64,000 nucleotides of DNA from Ctenosaura bakeri (taxonomy: Eukaryota; Chordata; Lepidosauria; Squamata; Iguanidae). Made by a program: the position numbers and the translations under genes. Position 1 is the stretch's first letter; every line of letters starts with the position of its first letter. The DNA lies in NCBI GenBank assembly GCA_948474755.1, contig CAOLHI010002505.1:62001-126000 (forward strand), in the 5' to 3' direction. A model generated the notes under the pieces. It saw nothing but the letters and a program-made list of their open reading frames with translations. It had not been told where the DNA came from and did no database searches. Of the stretch, positions 34,999 through 48,080 are shown piece by piece.

Positions 34999-36657
34999 CA
35001 CACTTTCTTTGACACTACAGTATAGGTATTACACAGTCAGCTTGACCTTGTTATCTATGAAGATTTTGAATCTGATACTTTTTCCAGTTTTTGAATCTGA
35101 TACTTTTCCTAGATTTATTCACAATCATGTTAAGACTTAACTGGTTTATGTTCCATAGAGGACTATTGCCAGTCAAGGTCTCTGCTTGCATATTATGCAA
35201 GCCTGGTACTTACTGAAAATGTGGAACTTTCCACAATTTTGGAAGGGGATGGATAATCCACTAAGGGATCCACAATCCAAAGTCTGAATGAAGCAGGATC
35301 AACTCATTCAAATCTGTACCCAAACTTTCTGGAATGGAACAACTTGCTTGAACTTATCTCCATTTCTATAACAACTTTTGCTGTGTTCAAAGTCATCAAG
35401 AATCACAGGGAGTCTCATCAAGAATTTAGATTTAATTGTACCACTTATTCATACAGATGCTGTACTAATGAAAGGAACAACCTAGCTGAAATGAACAAGA
35501 GATGACATGGATGTGGTCTAACAAAACATATATAATTGAAATGATTCCTTCATGATTGCCATAGCTGTGGTGGTGGAATTCTTTTTCTGACAAAGTTTTA
35601 TCTCATACCTTCTTGCTTTCATGCTGTGTTCTGTCAGCATAACCTAAAGAAATATTGATGAAATACTTCACCCTGTCTTTTTCATGGCTAATTATCACTC
35701 CATGAGCAGGTGCTAGATCAAAACTTTAGAAAGCATTGCAAGATACTACAGAGACAGTGGAGACAGAGGAAATGGTTTACTACCCATCTTACTTGGTAAA
35801 ACATATTTCTACTGCTAATCTTTACTTTAGATGTTCCAGCCAAATTGTCCGGACCCATGGTTGTCAATGAACGTTTGAGGCTCTTAAAGGCCTGCCTCAG
35901 AAAATACATGAGTCTTTAAAGACTCCACATTATTCTCTGCCAGATTAATATCTACCATAATCTCACAAAAAGCCAACTCCTTACTGTCTATCCCCATCAG
36001 CTTTTGTAATATGTGAAAACCAACTCAGGCACCTCTCAAAAATGTCAACCCATTCAGGGAGCATACATGGAAAAATCAACAACAGTCTAGAAAGAGGAGA
36101 TGATCTTTCAAGGGATCGGTTACAAAAAAAACAGTGAAGGAGGGGAAAATTAGCTCCATCCAATCTTATTTGATGCCATCTCTGCTGCTTTCTTATGTCT
36201 CCATTGTTTCAAAGGGAAATGAAGTTCCTGCAAGCAGGGGATTATATTTACTTTGATACGTACTTTCGGGTTTTAGGTTTCGTTTGGGTGGGCTTGCAAC
36301 CATGTGCTTGGTGTGAATCAGGCATCAGTTTGGTATGGATGAGAATTCTATTTCAGTTTAGTTTTTAATCAGAATTTATATTAAGAGAAAAAAATCACAA
36401 AATTTTAATGGAAGAGAAAGCAAAACTGACAAAATTTTCTCCCTGTGCCTGATATGATAAATTAGCAGATGTATCCAAGATGGCTATTTTAATTTTTACA
36501 ATAAACATGATCATGAAAATGACCACAAGCTCAGTAGTATGTACAATCTATGCTACAGTAGTTGACTGTACAAAGTGCTGGCCAGCTTGTAATACTGCAT
36601 GGTGCTGGAAGGTTGCTTGGATAATCATACAGGAATGCTTTCCACACAGAAGGTCAC

Positions 36658-36688
<31 letters not shown>

Positions 36689-38780
36689 ATGACTGTGCGC
36701 ATGTGTGGGTGCTGGTTTGGTTAAATTGGGAGAAATCAAGAAATGGAAAAATGTGGTTTCATTTTATCTTCCATACATGTAGGAGAAATCAATGAAATCC
36801 TCTGTCTCCTTTCATGCCTTCCCCCCTCCACCTTGCTTACTTTCCCTACTTCTCTCTTGCTTATCTTCCCAGAATTGTGTGGCAATGCCGTCATACTTTG
36901 AAGGAACATGATCTCATCTTGTATGTATAGAACATTAGCAGGTACCTCACTGGTGAAAAATCTTTTTCCCATTTCCCCCTCATTTTCAAAAGTGTTTTTT
37001 TTTTCTTTTTTCAAATCTGAATTCCCTTAAAGACCCCTAGATCCGTAAGATGGAACTACCCAAGTGAGAGTTGTTATGATCGCACAGTGGAGGTGTTGGG
37101 GGAAATGATACCAAGAGTGTGCATGAATATTTAACATGCTTGGAAAGGCTGGATTATAAGCTTCATAAACCATACAAAAAGGTTAAATTACTAAAACAGA
37201 ACTAAATTTACTTATGCCATTTTTGCTGTGATTTTTTCCCTTGGAATTTTGATGTTGTTGCTTTAGAGTCTTTTCCCTATATATCTGTTCTATGTATTAT
37301 TGAATATAACCATACAGGACCATCATTGTGACAGATTGGACTTACTGTTCTAGGAGGCAGTTTCAAGCATATGGAAAAGAAAAGCAGAATGGGTAGAGTT
37401 GTTTGACTAATGGTAGTGGAGATGGAAGAATGATGTTCATGGACAGAAGTGTAAAGGGAGATAGAAGAGGGAAGATAAGAGTGTGGGATAAGGCTGTGAT
37501 GGGTCGTAGTGATAAGAAGATTCTGCTTAGTCTGGTATCTACAAGATTAATGTGATGCCAATAGAGAGAACATGAACAGCAATGGATAAGTGATGAGGGA
37601 AAATATGAGTTAGTTCAGTTGTGTGCGCATAGGCTTGATTTCAGTAGAGTGATCAGGACCAGGTTAACTCAAATCCCATGTTCCTATTGGTAACTTGTGC
37701 TGGTGTAACCACCAGTTACACTACATAAATAATGTTTAAAGTGTTGTGGGCAGACATATTGTGTACCTACTCGTGCACAGTATTTGCCCCAGGTGAGCAA
37801 GAGTACATGAGAGATTGTAAATACACACTATTAATACATACAAATTATATAAATAATGCTGTATTCAAAATACATACAATATATAAAATAGGTCTTCTGT
37901 GTGCATGTGTGTGTGATTAAAAAGCAAACCAATGACCTCAACTTACAGACTTTTGATAACATGGTGTTCTAAACTGCCACCTAGTACATAACTCATTTTC
38001 AGGAAGCTAAAACATTTTGCTCTTGATAGGTATTTTTTAAGTTCTGTTTGTCTAATCACTTCTATAAATCTATGCAGATGAACACACAGACAGAAGCCAT
38101 GTCTACACCTTACCTGATTCAGTTGTCCTCCTGTTACAATCTCTGCATTGCCTTTGCCAGGAAGGGAGCACAACAGGAACACTCCCCTCTGCATCTGACC
38201 AGCTCCCTGCAGAAGGGAGTGCGATCAACACATGCCCACCTTCTGCAACACGGCTAGGTTCTTTCCCATGCTGTGCTGGGGAAGGAAACACCTCCATCGC
38301 ACTTCCTGGCCTTCTGCATGGCCAGGGAAGGATGAATTACATGATTGGGGGTCATTGACAGAGAAACTCTGTCAATTATATGATTGCACCAGCTGGTGAA
38401 GTGAGAAGGACAGGACCATGATGACATCATGTGGGAAATGTTGTTGCAGTCCCACTCCTCTTGCGTCCCCATGCTGGGATGTCATCATTGTGCGAAAGGG
38501 CCAGAGAGAGAGAGAGAGAGATTTCCAGACAACATCCATTTCAACCAAAAATGGCTTTTTTTAAAAGCAAGGGAAACGTTTACAGCAACCAGTTCTTAGA
38601 GCAAACCTTTTATCTCAATAATATGTAAACCTCCCTTAATCATTTAACAGGAACAATATTCTCACAAGCAGGGTTGTTATATAAATAACACTATGATAGA
38701 GTATCAAGAATACATATAAGTAACACTATAATTAAATAATAAGAAGGCACCTTCAAAATTAAAAAAAAAAAGAAAAGAAA
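34999..38780. other. No gene; microsatellite
   Basis: AT-rich. A (TG)n microsatellite at 36659-36685 and a short direct repeat TTTTGAATCTGATACTTTT near 35066 and 35091. No gene or complete repeat recognised. Confidence 0.5.
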
Positions 38781-39554
38781 AGTAACTGTGAGGGAGCCTG
38801 GGGGTGTGGCTAACAGAGCAGCCCTAGCAAAAAGTGGTCATATAATCAGACTGGCGCTTTCTGAGCAAAACCCAGCCTTAGTAAAAAGGAGGGTGAGATA
38901 GCAGAAGGCATACATACAGGAAGGGGGAACTGGATTCTAACTTCCTTCAATGAGATTCTCAGAGAGGAGTTTAAGTCAGAGCCTTTAGTCAACAAAAGGG
39001 GTTGCCTGGAAGGAGAGTTGTCTTTTCAGTGGCCTGGTGTGAGGCAGAGAAGAAACCAAACCACTTCTGAGTGGGTCGGAATGTGGGAGCCTGAATTGGG
39101 AAATACACCTTTGTGCTATGGGAATCCAAAAGTCTCTCTGTGTGCAAAAGCTCTTCTCTTGAACACTGTGATGTTTTGAAGAAATTGGTTAAACATCTTT
39201 GGGAAAGTGTTATTTCATTTGAATATTCTTAGAAAACCCAATACCTTTTTCCTTGTGTGTTATTTTAATAGAGTGTATTCTATTTTTATAATTTCTGCCT
39301 CAACAGAGTATTTTCTTCAGTTTTACTTTTATAAGAACACACTACCCACAGGTAATCAATCGTTTTTGAATAACCATTGATAGGCTTTTTCCTTTATCTA
39401 CTAAGGCGGAGGTTTTAAAGGGAAAGCAGGGTTGAATAAGTGGAAGGGAGGAGGTCAGAGCTATAGCAGGATTAAAAGGGAGACTGCTTCTCCAGATAGG
39501 GAGAAAGAAAGAAAAGCAGGCCTGGTCTGGCCCTAGCCCTTCCTCCGTAGTAAC
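38781..39554. mobile_element. Possible insertion flanked by AGTAAC repeats
   Basis: A 762-bp segment (38787-39548) starting TGTGAGGGAGCCTGGGGGTG lies between AGTAAC at 38781-38786 and 39549-39554. The start resembles an LTR, but the right end (CCGT) is not CA, no clear polyadenylation signal was seen, and chance cannot be excluded. Confidence 0.35.
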
Positions 39555-41340
39555 CCAGTATGAAAGTTGTACTGTGCTTCATATATACAAATAACACAAA
39601 CAGAACAATACAAACAAGTAAGTAAACATAAAATCCGGAGTTTATTCAGCTTGCTTGTTCCTCTCATGGGAAAGGCAGATGACAAAACTCCACCGTCAGT
39701 GGTTTAAATAACTTGTAACAATCTCGCACAAGGTAGAGTAATGTGTTCAGTATTTACAACCCCACTTGTTATTCCTCACCAATACCTATCATTTTCATTG
39801 TTTCTGTGCCAAAACACATAGACAGGTCCCAGATGCAGCTCTTCCTGGCCCTGATTGTCCATGGGACTGTGCCAAGGTACCATCCCAGTGCCTTTGCACA
39901 TGCTAGGAAGAAAGTTCTGCTATTACCATCCAGATGTACCTGGTGGTTAATATTGCTTTATTAGACAGCATATTGGCAGGTAGAATTTGCAGAGGATAAT
40001 AAAGGAGAGGAAGGGAGGAAAAGAAGGAAAGAGATGTCAAATCATCCCCTCTCTTGCCATCATATTTTTTTTACTACTTTTCCGAGTGAGATTTCTACCA
40101 GATTTGTTTTCCTCCCAAGCTCTCACAGTACCAGTAATTATCTAGAAGGCAGTCTGAGTTAATATATCTAGTCAGTCAGTCTGTAAGATGCTAATGACAG
40201 CTTTTTCTTTCAAGCCTCCTTCAGAGTAAGGAGCAGGGTAACACTGCCCCTTCCCTGCTGCATCTTTGAATAAGCTATAGTCAGAATGCATGATGACTAA
40301 AAATCTGGTTTCATGGGGACTTAAAAAGAGATTTTGGTAGCCTGGACTAAATGTGTTCTTCATTCTGAGTTTTCTGGTAACAGATTTACCACATGACATC
40401 TCTGAGAATATAAAGTCACCAAGTGGCATTTTTTTTCCACTTGAAAATTGGTGCTTGGGATGGACCACAAGCTCTTATCATTCCTTGTCTTCTAGCCATT
40501 TCCTCCTTTTTCCTTCACCAAGGTTTGCTTTTTTCAATAGGCATTTTTTTTAAAAAAAGTATAATATTACCTAGTGATTCAGTCAGCACTGTCAGCTTAC
40601 AGATCAAGTGAACGAAACCGTGAATTTTCATCAGCTGCCATGATGCCAAGAATAAGCTAATAAGGCTACATCAAGCTTTTATCCTTTACTCTGCATAAGA
40701 GTTATTCATCCCTTGGTTTTCTATTCATTCCTTAGTTTTCTAGTCTTGACAGACATTCAAATTATATATGTATATCAAAGGAGTAAACATTCTAAATAAA
40801 TAGTGAGGTGTCTAAATTTTCTTTTATTTATGTGTGTTTCTATCAAGTTAATCACTACAGAGTTGCCAGGTGTCACTTCATCAGGGAAAACAAATGTTAT
40901 GTCAGATGATCTGTCATATTTAGATATATAATTTAAGTTTGTGCATTTTTTTCACAAAGATGCCCTCATTAATTTTAGTTTATCTTGCCAGAACAATCTT
41001 CTATGCCACAATCATTATCATAATTCTGTTTCCCAAGCTTCTTATAGCTGCAGCACACTCCCTACCCCAGAAGGTTAATATAAGAAGTACATAGAAGATT
41101 GAAAACTTTTACTTCCAAACTATGTAAGAATGACATAAAACATTCTTTGTTGAAGGAGTCCACCAACTGAGAGAGTTCGTTGTGGCAGACTAACAGAACA
41201 CATGCTTTGCATGTAGAAAGATTTGGTATCTTTCATTAAGTAGATCTGAGGGAGGAAAAGATCTGAAAGGCTTTTGCTTGAGATTTTGAAGAACTGCTGC
41301 CTGTAAGAGTAAACAATTTTGAGTTATTTTCAGGCTGTTT
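39555..41340. other. No feature recognised
   Basis: AT-rich sequence, nothing identified. Confidence 0.5.
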
Positions 41341-41349
41341 CAGAACTGT

Positions 41350-41425
41350 TTCAGAAGCTGCTTTGAGTCTTCTTGGGGAGAAAAGCAGGGTAGAAATAAA
41401 GATAATCATAAAATAATAATAATAA
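41350..41425 (+). mobile_element. L2/SINE-type 3' tail
   Basis: AGCTGCTTTGAGTCTTCTTG, GGGGAGAAAAGCAGGGTA, then AATAATAATAA: the same tail type as at about 20810-20865. Confidence 0.6.
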
Positions 41426-41904
41426 GGAGGAGGAGGAGGAGAGGTTACTTTATTGGACTCTTTTTCCCAGAATTCCCCTGCTAGCATACACAATAATTAT
41501 GCTGTGTGGGAGATTCTAGGTGTTAGAGTCCAAAAGAGTGTGTTTTCTAAGCACGGCTGAAATCTTGGAAAGTTGCTTTCAGGTAGAACTGATTTGCTTG
41601 TTTAAATAGATCATAACCTGAGCACTTGCTGTGGCTGAGAACCAGCTCCACTTCTGTGTTCTCCAGTGCCACACTGGGAACAGATATATTATCATATGGA
41701 GGTTAGTAGATATCTATTAACACAACAGAAATTTCTTCATCTCCTATACCCCCCTGCAGCCCTCTATACTGCCTGAAAAGTAGATCTCAGGTGGTTCCCC
41801 AGCCCTCCCAGGAGATGCATACTGGGCTATAGAGGTGGGGCAATTAACAGCCTTCCCAGTTCTGCTGATGTTCCATTAGTATTGGATTGTCATTATGTGT
41901 CTTA

Positions 41905-41970
41905 AAATCATTCAAACCCTGGTCTCCAGAGTCATCCAATGCTCAAACCACTTCACTACACTGGCTCGCT
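41905..41970 (-). mobile_element. tRNA-derived SINE head fragment
   Basis: CAAACCCTGGTCTCCAGAGT and CTCAAACCACTTCACTACAC match the minus strand of the SINE heads at 44750 and 63418. Confidence 0.65.
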
Positions 41971-42290
41971 CCATTGGCTACTACTCATGTATTTTCCCTA
42001 GATATCTCTTGTTTATGGAGTGGACAATTTTATGTTGGCCCCTAGTAGACAGAGGCAAAGCTAGAGCTGTACATCATACAAGCAGCTCAGGATCTAAAAG
42101 TGAATGAAGTAAATGCCCCAGTCATATAGAGCTAATACGGGCCATATTTTTCCCCTGTTCCTAGCAGAGACTCACTAGAAAAAGATAAGGCTAGACCAGT
42201 GAGACAAGCAGAGGTGGAACAATCAACTTCTCTAGTGTTGCCAGGTCTCAGGAAATTGCTGAGGTCTCAGAGAATTGCTATGCATCTCTG

Positions 42291-42515
42291 GATAGCAATA
42301 GCAATAACAATAGCATGTGTATTTCTATACCGCTTATCAGCTAAGTGCTCTCTAAGCGGTTTACAATGTATTAGCTAATTGCCTCCAACAAGCTGGGTAC
42401 TCATTTTACTGACCTGAGGAAAGATGGAAGTTTGAGTCAACCTGGAACCTGGCAGGATCAAACTCACAACCTTGTGGCTGCAGTACTGGCATTTAACCAC
42501 TGCACCACCAGGGAT
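42291..42515 (-). mobile_element. Second tRNA-derived SINE family
   Basis: Minus-strand head TGGTGCAGTGGTTAAATGCC (A-box) and GAGTTTGATCC (B-box), a body including GTTGACTCAAACTTCC, and a 3' tail AAACCGCTTAGAGAG / GATAAGCGGTATAGAAAT ending in ATTGTTATTGCTATTGC. The tail recurs at 60676-60770. Confidence 0.75.
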
Positions 42516-42769
42516 CTTCTGTTGGCAGGGAGACAAATACATAGTACCAGTTAAATTAGTCTATTACTTAAATACTTAAATATTTTTGTGTGACAAAATA
42601 TAAGAAATCACTGTACTTTTAATAAGCAGTTGTTTGGGCACACTACAATTAATGTGTATGCATTTGTATTATTAAGCTATGGAGGCTAATCTGGCAATCT
42701 GTAGCTGGAATCCTTTTGGTGTCATTACCAATATTCCTTTACATATGTAGTTGTACTTTTTCAGCTGTT

Positions 42770-43075
42770 GTTCAGTGTTGTGCAGTTACACTAAATGTCT
42801 TGTATTTACAATCACTACTTAGTCATGATTTTGACGCTATTGCCACAGTCGTAACTCACCCCCCACAACCTGCATATTGGGCATCCACTGCATGGCATCC
42901 ACTGCATGGGGAGAAGGAGAACCATTTTGCTGATGACTGGAGCATGGCTGAATGACATTTCTGTGAGGTTTTTTGGGGGGGGGTGTTAGGTAAGGAGAAG
43001 TTATTTAGTTATTTAGTTGAGTATAAACTGATACAGGATTCCAGCCATTAATCCCAGCTAGAATAGTGTGTTGAT
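42770..43075 (+). repeat. Unclassified interspersed repeat, copy 1
   Basis: Homologous to 51040-51325 in the same orientation: shared TCATGATTTTGA, GTAACTCACCCCCCA, TGCATGGGG, GACTGGAGCATGG, TGAATGA-ATTTCTGT and ACTGATACAGGATTC. No terminal repeats or coding capacity recognised. Confidence 0.65.
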
Positions 43076-43230
43076 TCAACCATTTAACCAGCAGGATGCT
43101 AACCATGAAGTTGGCACATTCTTAGGTAGTGCATAACTATTCATCAGTGCCTGCAGTATGCTACTTTATTCACTGAAATTGCAGAAATATCCACTGTGCA
43201 TTTTCATGACACAAAGGGATGATAAGCAGG

Positions 43231-43445
43231 CACCTAGAATCATAGACTTGGAAGGGGCCCCATGGGCCATCGAGTCCAACCCCCTGCTCAGTGCAGGATC
43301 TCTAGCTAGAGCACCCTCAACAGCTGGTGACCCAGCTTCTTTTAGAAGACATCCAGAGAAGGACATCCCACCATCTCTCTAGGCAGTTGATTCCACTGCT
43401 GAAGCACTCTCACTGTTGAGAAGTTCCTACTAAGGTTCAAAAATT
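43231..43445 (-). mobile_element. CR1 3' end, old subfamily
   Basis: Plus-strand reading AGAATCATAGACTTGGAAGG, then GAGTCCAACCCCCTGC and TTGATTCCACTGCTGAA: the reversed CR1 3' UTR and ORF2 end. Confidence 0.8.
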
Positions 43446-44574
43446 GGCACTTACACAGTTGCACAATCTTAGTATTCAACAGAAGTGTGATGTTGTTCAA
43501 ATACTGTGTTACTATATGAGTATAGATTTACACTACATAAGCACAGTGCAAGATCTCAGCCTTGATGTGGAACTTAATATTTGTTTTGGAGCTAGTGCAG
43601 GCAAGCCATGTTGTCTTTATATTGATTATCTTCCAAATTGCTACACAAAGTCTCAGGTTGTGGTTCAAAAATCTAAGGGAATGGGAAGTTGCTACCTTGG
43701 CACCCCACTAGAGGACTACATTGGGTTAATAGGAGCCTTCAGTTATTTCTTGTTTTACTATTAATACTTTTAGAACAATTCCTTACTAGGCAAATGATTC
43801 TTCAGGGAAACTATAGCTTAGTGGTAAAGCACACACTTTCATGCTTTTGTGTTCAGTCCCAAAGATCTTTAGTTAAAAGGATCAAATAGCACATGAAAGA
43901 GAAGATTTATCCTGCAGGCCATTAATCACATGATTCTACACTAGATTGCCAGGTTTTATGACCTAGTACAGCCTTCCCCAGACTATTACCCTCCCAGTGT
44001 TTTAGAATATAACTCCCTTCAGTCCCAACAACTGTGACGATGGTCAAGAGCCCTAGGAACTATAGACTAAAACATTGAGAGGGTGGGAGAAGGCTGGCAA
44101 ACTATAGAGCAACCAATCTTTTATTCTTTTCACAGACAGAATACCCTTGAACAAGGGTAGGAGACTGCCAATCTTTTTCCACTGGCATTTGTTCTGGGAT
44201 TCCTTCCTATTTTAAGTTGTTCCTGTTGGTGAAGATATGACATTAGAGAGTCAGTAAATGAATGAATCAATGAAATAGATGAAAACAGCAGACATACTTT
44301 TTTTTAGTTCATGTGAAAATAGCAGATATACTTTATTTTTATGGTTCACGAGTGAAAAAGACAAAAGTCGAAAGGTAGTATTTATCCAGCTTTTAAGATC
44401 CCGTAGCTGAAGTAATATTAATAAAGACATCTGGCATGATCTATGTTGTTTATGTTGTAGTGAACAAATATTTTTTATTTCTTTTACTCACTCTAGTAAT
44501 TACCAAATCACAAGATAACACAGAGTTTCAAAGTCCAGAATTCCATCCCAGAATTCAGCATCCCTCTCATACAT

Positions 44575-44805
44575 TGTCTGATTAAATTAGAAATTGTTGC
44601 TGTTCTGTGCTTTTGAGTCCTTTCTAGCTCATAGTGATCCTCAAGCAAATCTATTACAGGGATTTCTTGGCATCTGTTCAGAGGGGTTTGCCTTTGCATT
44701 CCATTGAGAATGTGACTTGCCCAAGGTCACCCAGTGGGTTTCCATAGCTGAACAGGGATTCAGACTCTGATTTTCAGAGTCCAATGTTCAAACCACTGGC
44801 AAATT
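44575..44805 (-). mobile_element. tRNA-derived SINE
   Basis: Reverse-oriented copy of the SINE at 25938: GTTGCTGTTCTGTGCTTTTG (3' part), GGGATTTCTTGGCA, GACTTGCCCAAGGTCACCCA, and the head around 44760-44805. Confidence 0.8.
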
Positions 44806-45319
44806 AAGAGCCTGCATTCATACAAAAATGCATCAGTCAGGTAAAAGTAAAACATATTTGAGCTCAAGATCTGTTGGAAAATGTGACAGATAATAGTGGA
44901 TCTCTTTAACAGCATAATCAAATTAGCAAGGCAGAAGCTAAACAACAACCAGTACTTTGTCTGCCCACCCACAATCGGTCTAACAGAAAAAGACAAGCAT
45001 CTTGGTGTTTGTAAACATATAAATGTAGGTTTACTTACTACACTTATCTATAATCATTGTCTAATGGAAAAGAGAGAGAGGAGGAGGAAAGAGAGAGGGA
45101 AAGAGAGAGAGGTAACAGTGATTAGTAATGCAGGAACAGAGTGGGTGTGGAAAAAAAAAAAGCAATCAGGAAATCTGCATCAATATACACCACACCTAAA
45201 TTCCTGTAGACTGACATAAAAACTAGCATGTAAAGACGTGTAAACACAGATAACTCATGATATACAGGCTTCAGTGTCCATTGGCATTTAATGATTTCTA
45301 ATTGAATGTTTTATCTTCA
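44806..45319. other. No gene; purine-rich run
   Basis: A polypurine (AGAGAGG)-type run at about 45068-45112; otherwise nothing recognised. Confidence 0.5.
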
Positions 45320-45513
45320 TGGAATCATAGAATCATAGGGCCCTCTGAGTCATCAGGTCCAAACACCTGCTCAATACAGGACCTTCACCTAGAGCATGCC
45401 CAGCAAGTACCTGTCCAGACTCTTTTTGAAGAAATCCAGAGCAGGAAACTCCACCATATCTCTAATTTTCTGAATTTCTTCTTTGCCTTTTTTGAAGAGA
45501 GGGAGAATATTTT
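45320..45513 (-). mobile_element. CR1 3' end, old subfamily
   Basis: GGAATCATAGAATCATAGGG, then CAGGTCCAAACACCTGCTCA: a diverged CR1 3' end immediately beside the young copy. Confidence 0.78.
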
Positions 45514-47174
45514 CATAGAATCATAGAATCATAGAAATGTAGAGTTGGAAGAGACCACACAGGCCATCCAGTCCAAACCCCTGCCATGCAGGAACACCCT
45601 CAAATCAATCCCGACAGATGGCCATCAAGCCTCTGCTTAAAAACCTCCAAGGAAGGAGACTCCACTACACTCCGAGGCAGCAGATTCCATTGCCGGACAG
45701 CCCTGACCATCAGGAAGTTCTTCCTGAGGTTCAGGTGGAATCTCCTTTCCTGCAGCTTGAATCCATTGCTCCTTGTCCTGGTCTCTGGAGCAGCAGAAAA
45801 CAAGCCCCCTCCCTCCTCTACATGGCATCCCTTCAAATATTTAAACATGGCTATCATGTCCCCTTTTAACCTTCTCTTCTGCAGACTAAACATACCCAGC
45901 TCTCTAAGTCTATCCTCATAGGGCATGTCTTCCAGGCCTCTCACCATTTTGGTCGCCCTCCTCTGGACTTGCTCCAGCTTGTCAATATCCTTCTTGAATT
46001 GGGGTTCCCAGAACTGGACACAGTATTCAAGATGGGGTCTAGCCAAAGCAGAGTAGAGTGGTACCAGTACCTCCCTCGATCTAGACACCATACTCCTATT
46101 GATGCAGCCGAGAATTGCATTGACTTTCTTGGCTGCCGCATCACACTGCTGACTCATGTTCAGCTTGTGGTCTATGAAGACTCCTAGATCCCTTTCACAC
46201 GTACTGCTATCCAGCCACGTGTCCCCCATCCTATATTTGTGGATTCCATTTTTTCTACCTAAGTGTAGGACCTTACATTTCTCTCTGTTGAATTTCATTT
46301 TGTTCGCCCTGGCCCAGCTCTCCAATCTATCCAGGTCATTTTGAATTTTGATCCTGTCCTCTGGCGTATTAGCAACCCCTCCCAATTTGGTGTCATCTGC
46401 AAATTTGATGAGCATGCCCTCTATTCCTTCATCCAAGTCATTGATAAAAATATTGAACAGCACTGGGCCCAGAACAGAACCCTGTGGCACCCCACTAGTC
46501 ACTTATCTCCAGGATGAAAAGCAGCCATTCGTGATCACCCTTTGGGTTCGGTCGGTCAACCAAGTACAAATCCAACTAACAGTAGCCCTGTCCAGCCCAC
46601 ATTTTACTAGCTTCGTTGCAAGAATGTCATGGGGAACTTTGTCGAAGGCCTTACTGAAATCAAGGTAAGCTACATCCACAGCATTCCCTTCATCTATCAA
46701 GCTAGTAACTCTATCATAAAAAGAGATAAGATTAGTCTGGCATGACTTATTTTTGAGAAATCCATGTTGACTTCTCGTGATTTCCGCGTTGCTTTCTAAA
46801 TGATTAGAAACCGACTGCTTAATGATCTGCTCCAGGATCTTTCCGGGTACTGATGTCAGGCTGACTGGGCGATAATTATTTGGGTCCTCTTTTTTTCCCT
46901 TCTTGAAGATGGGGATAACATTTGCTCTCTTCCGGTCTGCTGGAACTTCTCCTGTCGTCCAAGATTTCTCAAAAATTATAGCAAGCGGTTCCGAAATGAC
47001 CTCTGCCAGCTCTTTTAGTATCCTAGGATGCAATTCATCTGGCCCTGGAGACTTGAATTCATCCAATGTGGTCAGGTATTCCTGTACCACCTCTCTACTT
47101 ATTATGTGCCTCATTTCCTCTGCTTCCTCCCCTGCTCCCCAACCGCCAGGTTGAGTGCTTGTATCCTTCTGGAT
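45514..47174 (-). mobile_element. Young CR1 LINE, 5'-truncated
   Basis: Corresponds to about 18568-20189 of the CR1 at 15991 with very few differences. It ends at left with ATCATAGA units (the CR1 3' end) and is truncated at right inside ORF2, next to the ASVFSQKD region. Confidence 0.92.
45600..47154 (-). pseudogene. CR1 ORF2 fragment (RT and C-terminus), one nonsense codon
   Basis: One register carries the RT from [10 protein letters not shown] through [24 protein letters not shown] and FADDTKLGG to the C-terminal HLSGLI. The only break is a stop at 46503-46505, where the other copy has GAA (Glu), just before the TSGVPQG block. The segment missing from the 17207 copy is intact here. It lacks the endonuclease, so it is dead on arrival. 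Confidence 0.88.
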
Positions 47175-47249
47175 ACAGTGCGCCCAGTGCTATTTTCTTG
47201 TCCCCAGTCCTCTGGCAACTCACCCATTCTCCAATATTTCTTTTAAAAA

Positions 47250-48080
47250 ATATGAAAAGGCCTTTGACACAGTTCTTCATTATATTCTTGCAAAGAAGCT
47301 AGTAAAACGTGGGCCAGACAGGGCTACTGCTAGGTGGGTTTGTAATTGGTTGACTGACCAAACCCAAAGGGTGCTCATCAATGGCTTCTCCTCATCCTGG
47401 AGAGAAGTGACTAGTGGAGTGCCACAGGGTTCTGTCCTGTGCCCAGTGCTATTAACCTCTTTATCAATGACGTGGATGAAGGAATAGAGAGCATGCTGAT
47501 CAAGTCTGCAGATGATACCAAATTGGGAAAGGTTGCTAATACCCCAGAGGCCAGAATCAAAATTCAAAATGACTATAACAGATTGGAAATTTGGGCCAAA
47601 GCTAACCAAAGGAGTTTCAACAGAGAGAAATATAAGGTCCTATACCTACGCAGAAAAAATGAAATGAACAAATATAGGATGGGAGACACTTGGCTGGACA
47701 ACAGTACGTGTGAAAGGATCTAGGAGTCTTAATAAACCACAAGCTGAACATGAATCAGCCAAAAAAAGTCAACACAATTCTGTGTCTAGATCAAGGAAAG
47801 TAATAGTACCACTCTATTCTGCTTTAGTCAGACCACATCTGGAATACTGTTTCCAGTTCTGGGCACCTTATTTCAAGAAGGGTATTGACAAGCTGGAACG
47901 TGTCCAGAGGAGGGCAACCAAAATGGTGAAGGATCTGGGAGCCATGTCTTGGAGGTTTTTAAACAGAGGCTGGATGGCCATCTGTTGGGAGTACTTTGGT
48001 GTGTGTTCCTGCATGGCAGGAGTTTGGACTGGATGGCCCCTGTGATCACTTCCAACTCTATTATTCTATGATACTATGAA
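47250..48080 (+). mobile_element. Older CR1 fragment, head to head with the young copy
   Basis: Plus-strand RT from the EKAFDTVLHYILAKKLV region through VPQGSVL, then the 3' end (TTATTCTATGATACTATG at 48060-48077). An internal deletion near 47955 joins the MVKDLGAM region to [14 protein letters not shown] sequence. More diverged than the 45514 copy. Confidence 0.85.

Noticed and set aside
34794..35003. Target duplication for MITE copy D
   Set aside because: Flanks CTTAG and CACAC do not match, so no duplication is claimed for this copy.
36480..36739. Frames ending in Cys-Val or His-Thr repeats
   Set aside because: Translation of the (TG)n microsatellite.
45586..46668. Plus-strand frames of 106-111 codons over the second CR1
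   Set aside because: Antisense shadows of the minus-strand ORF2 fragment; the same shadows occur at 19396-20117.
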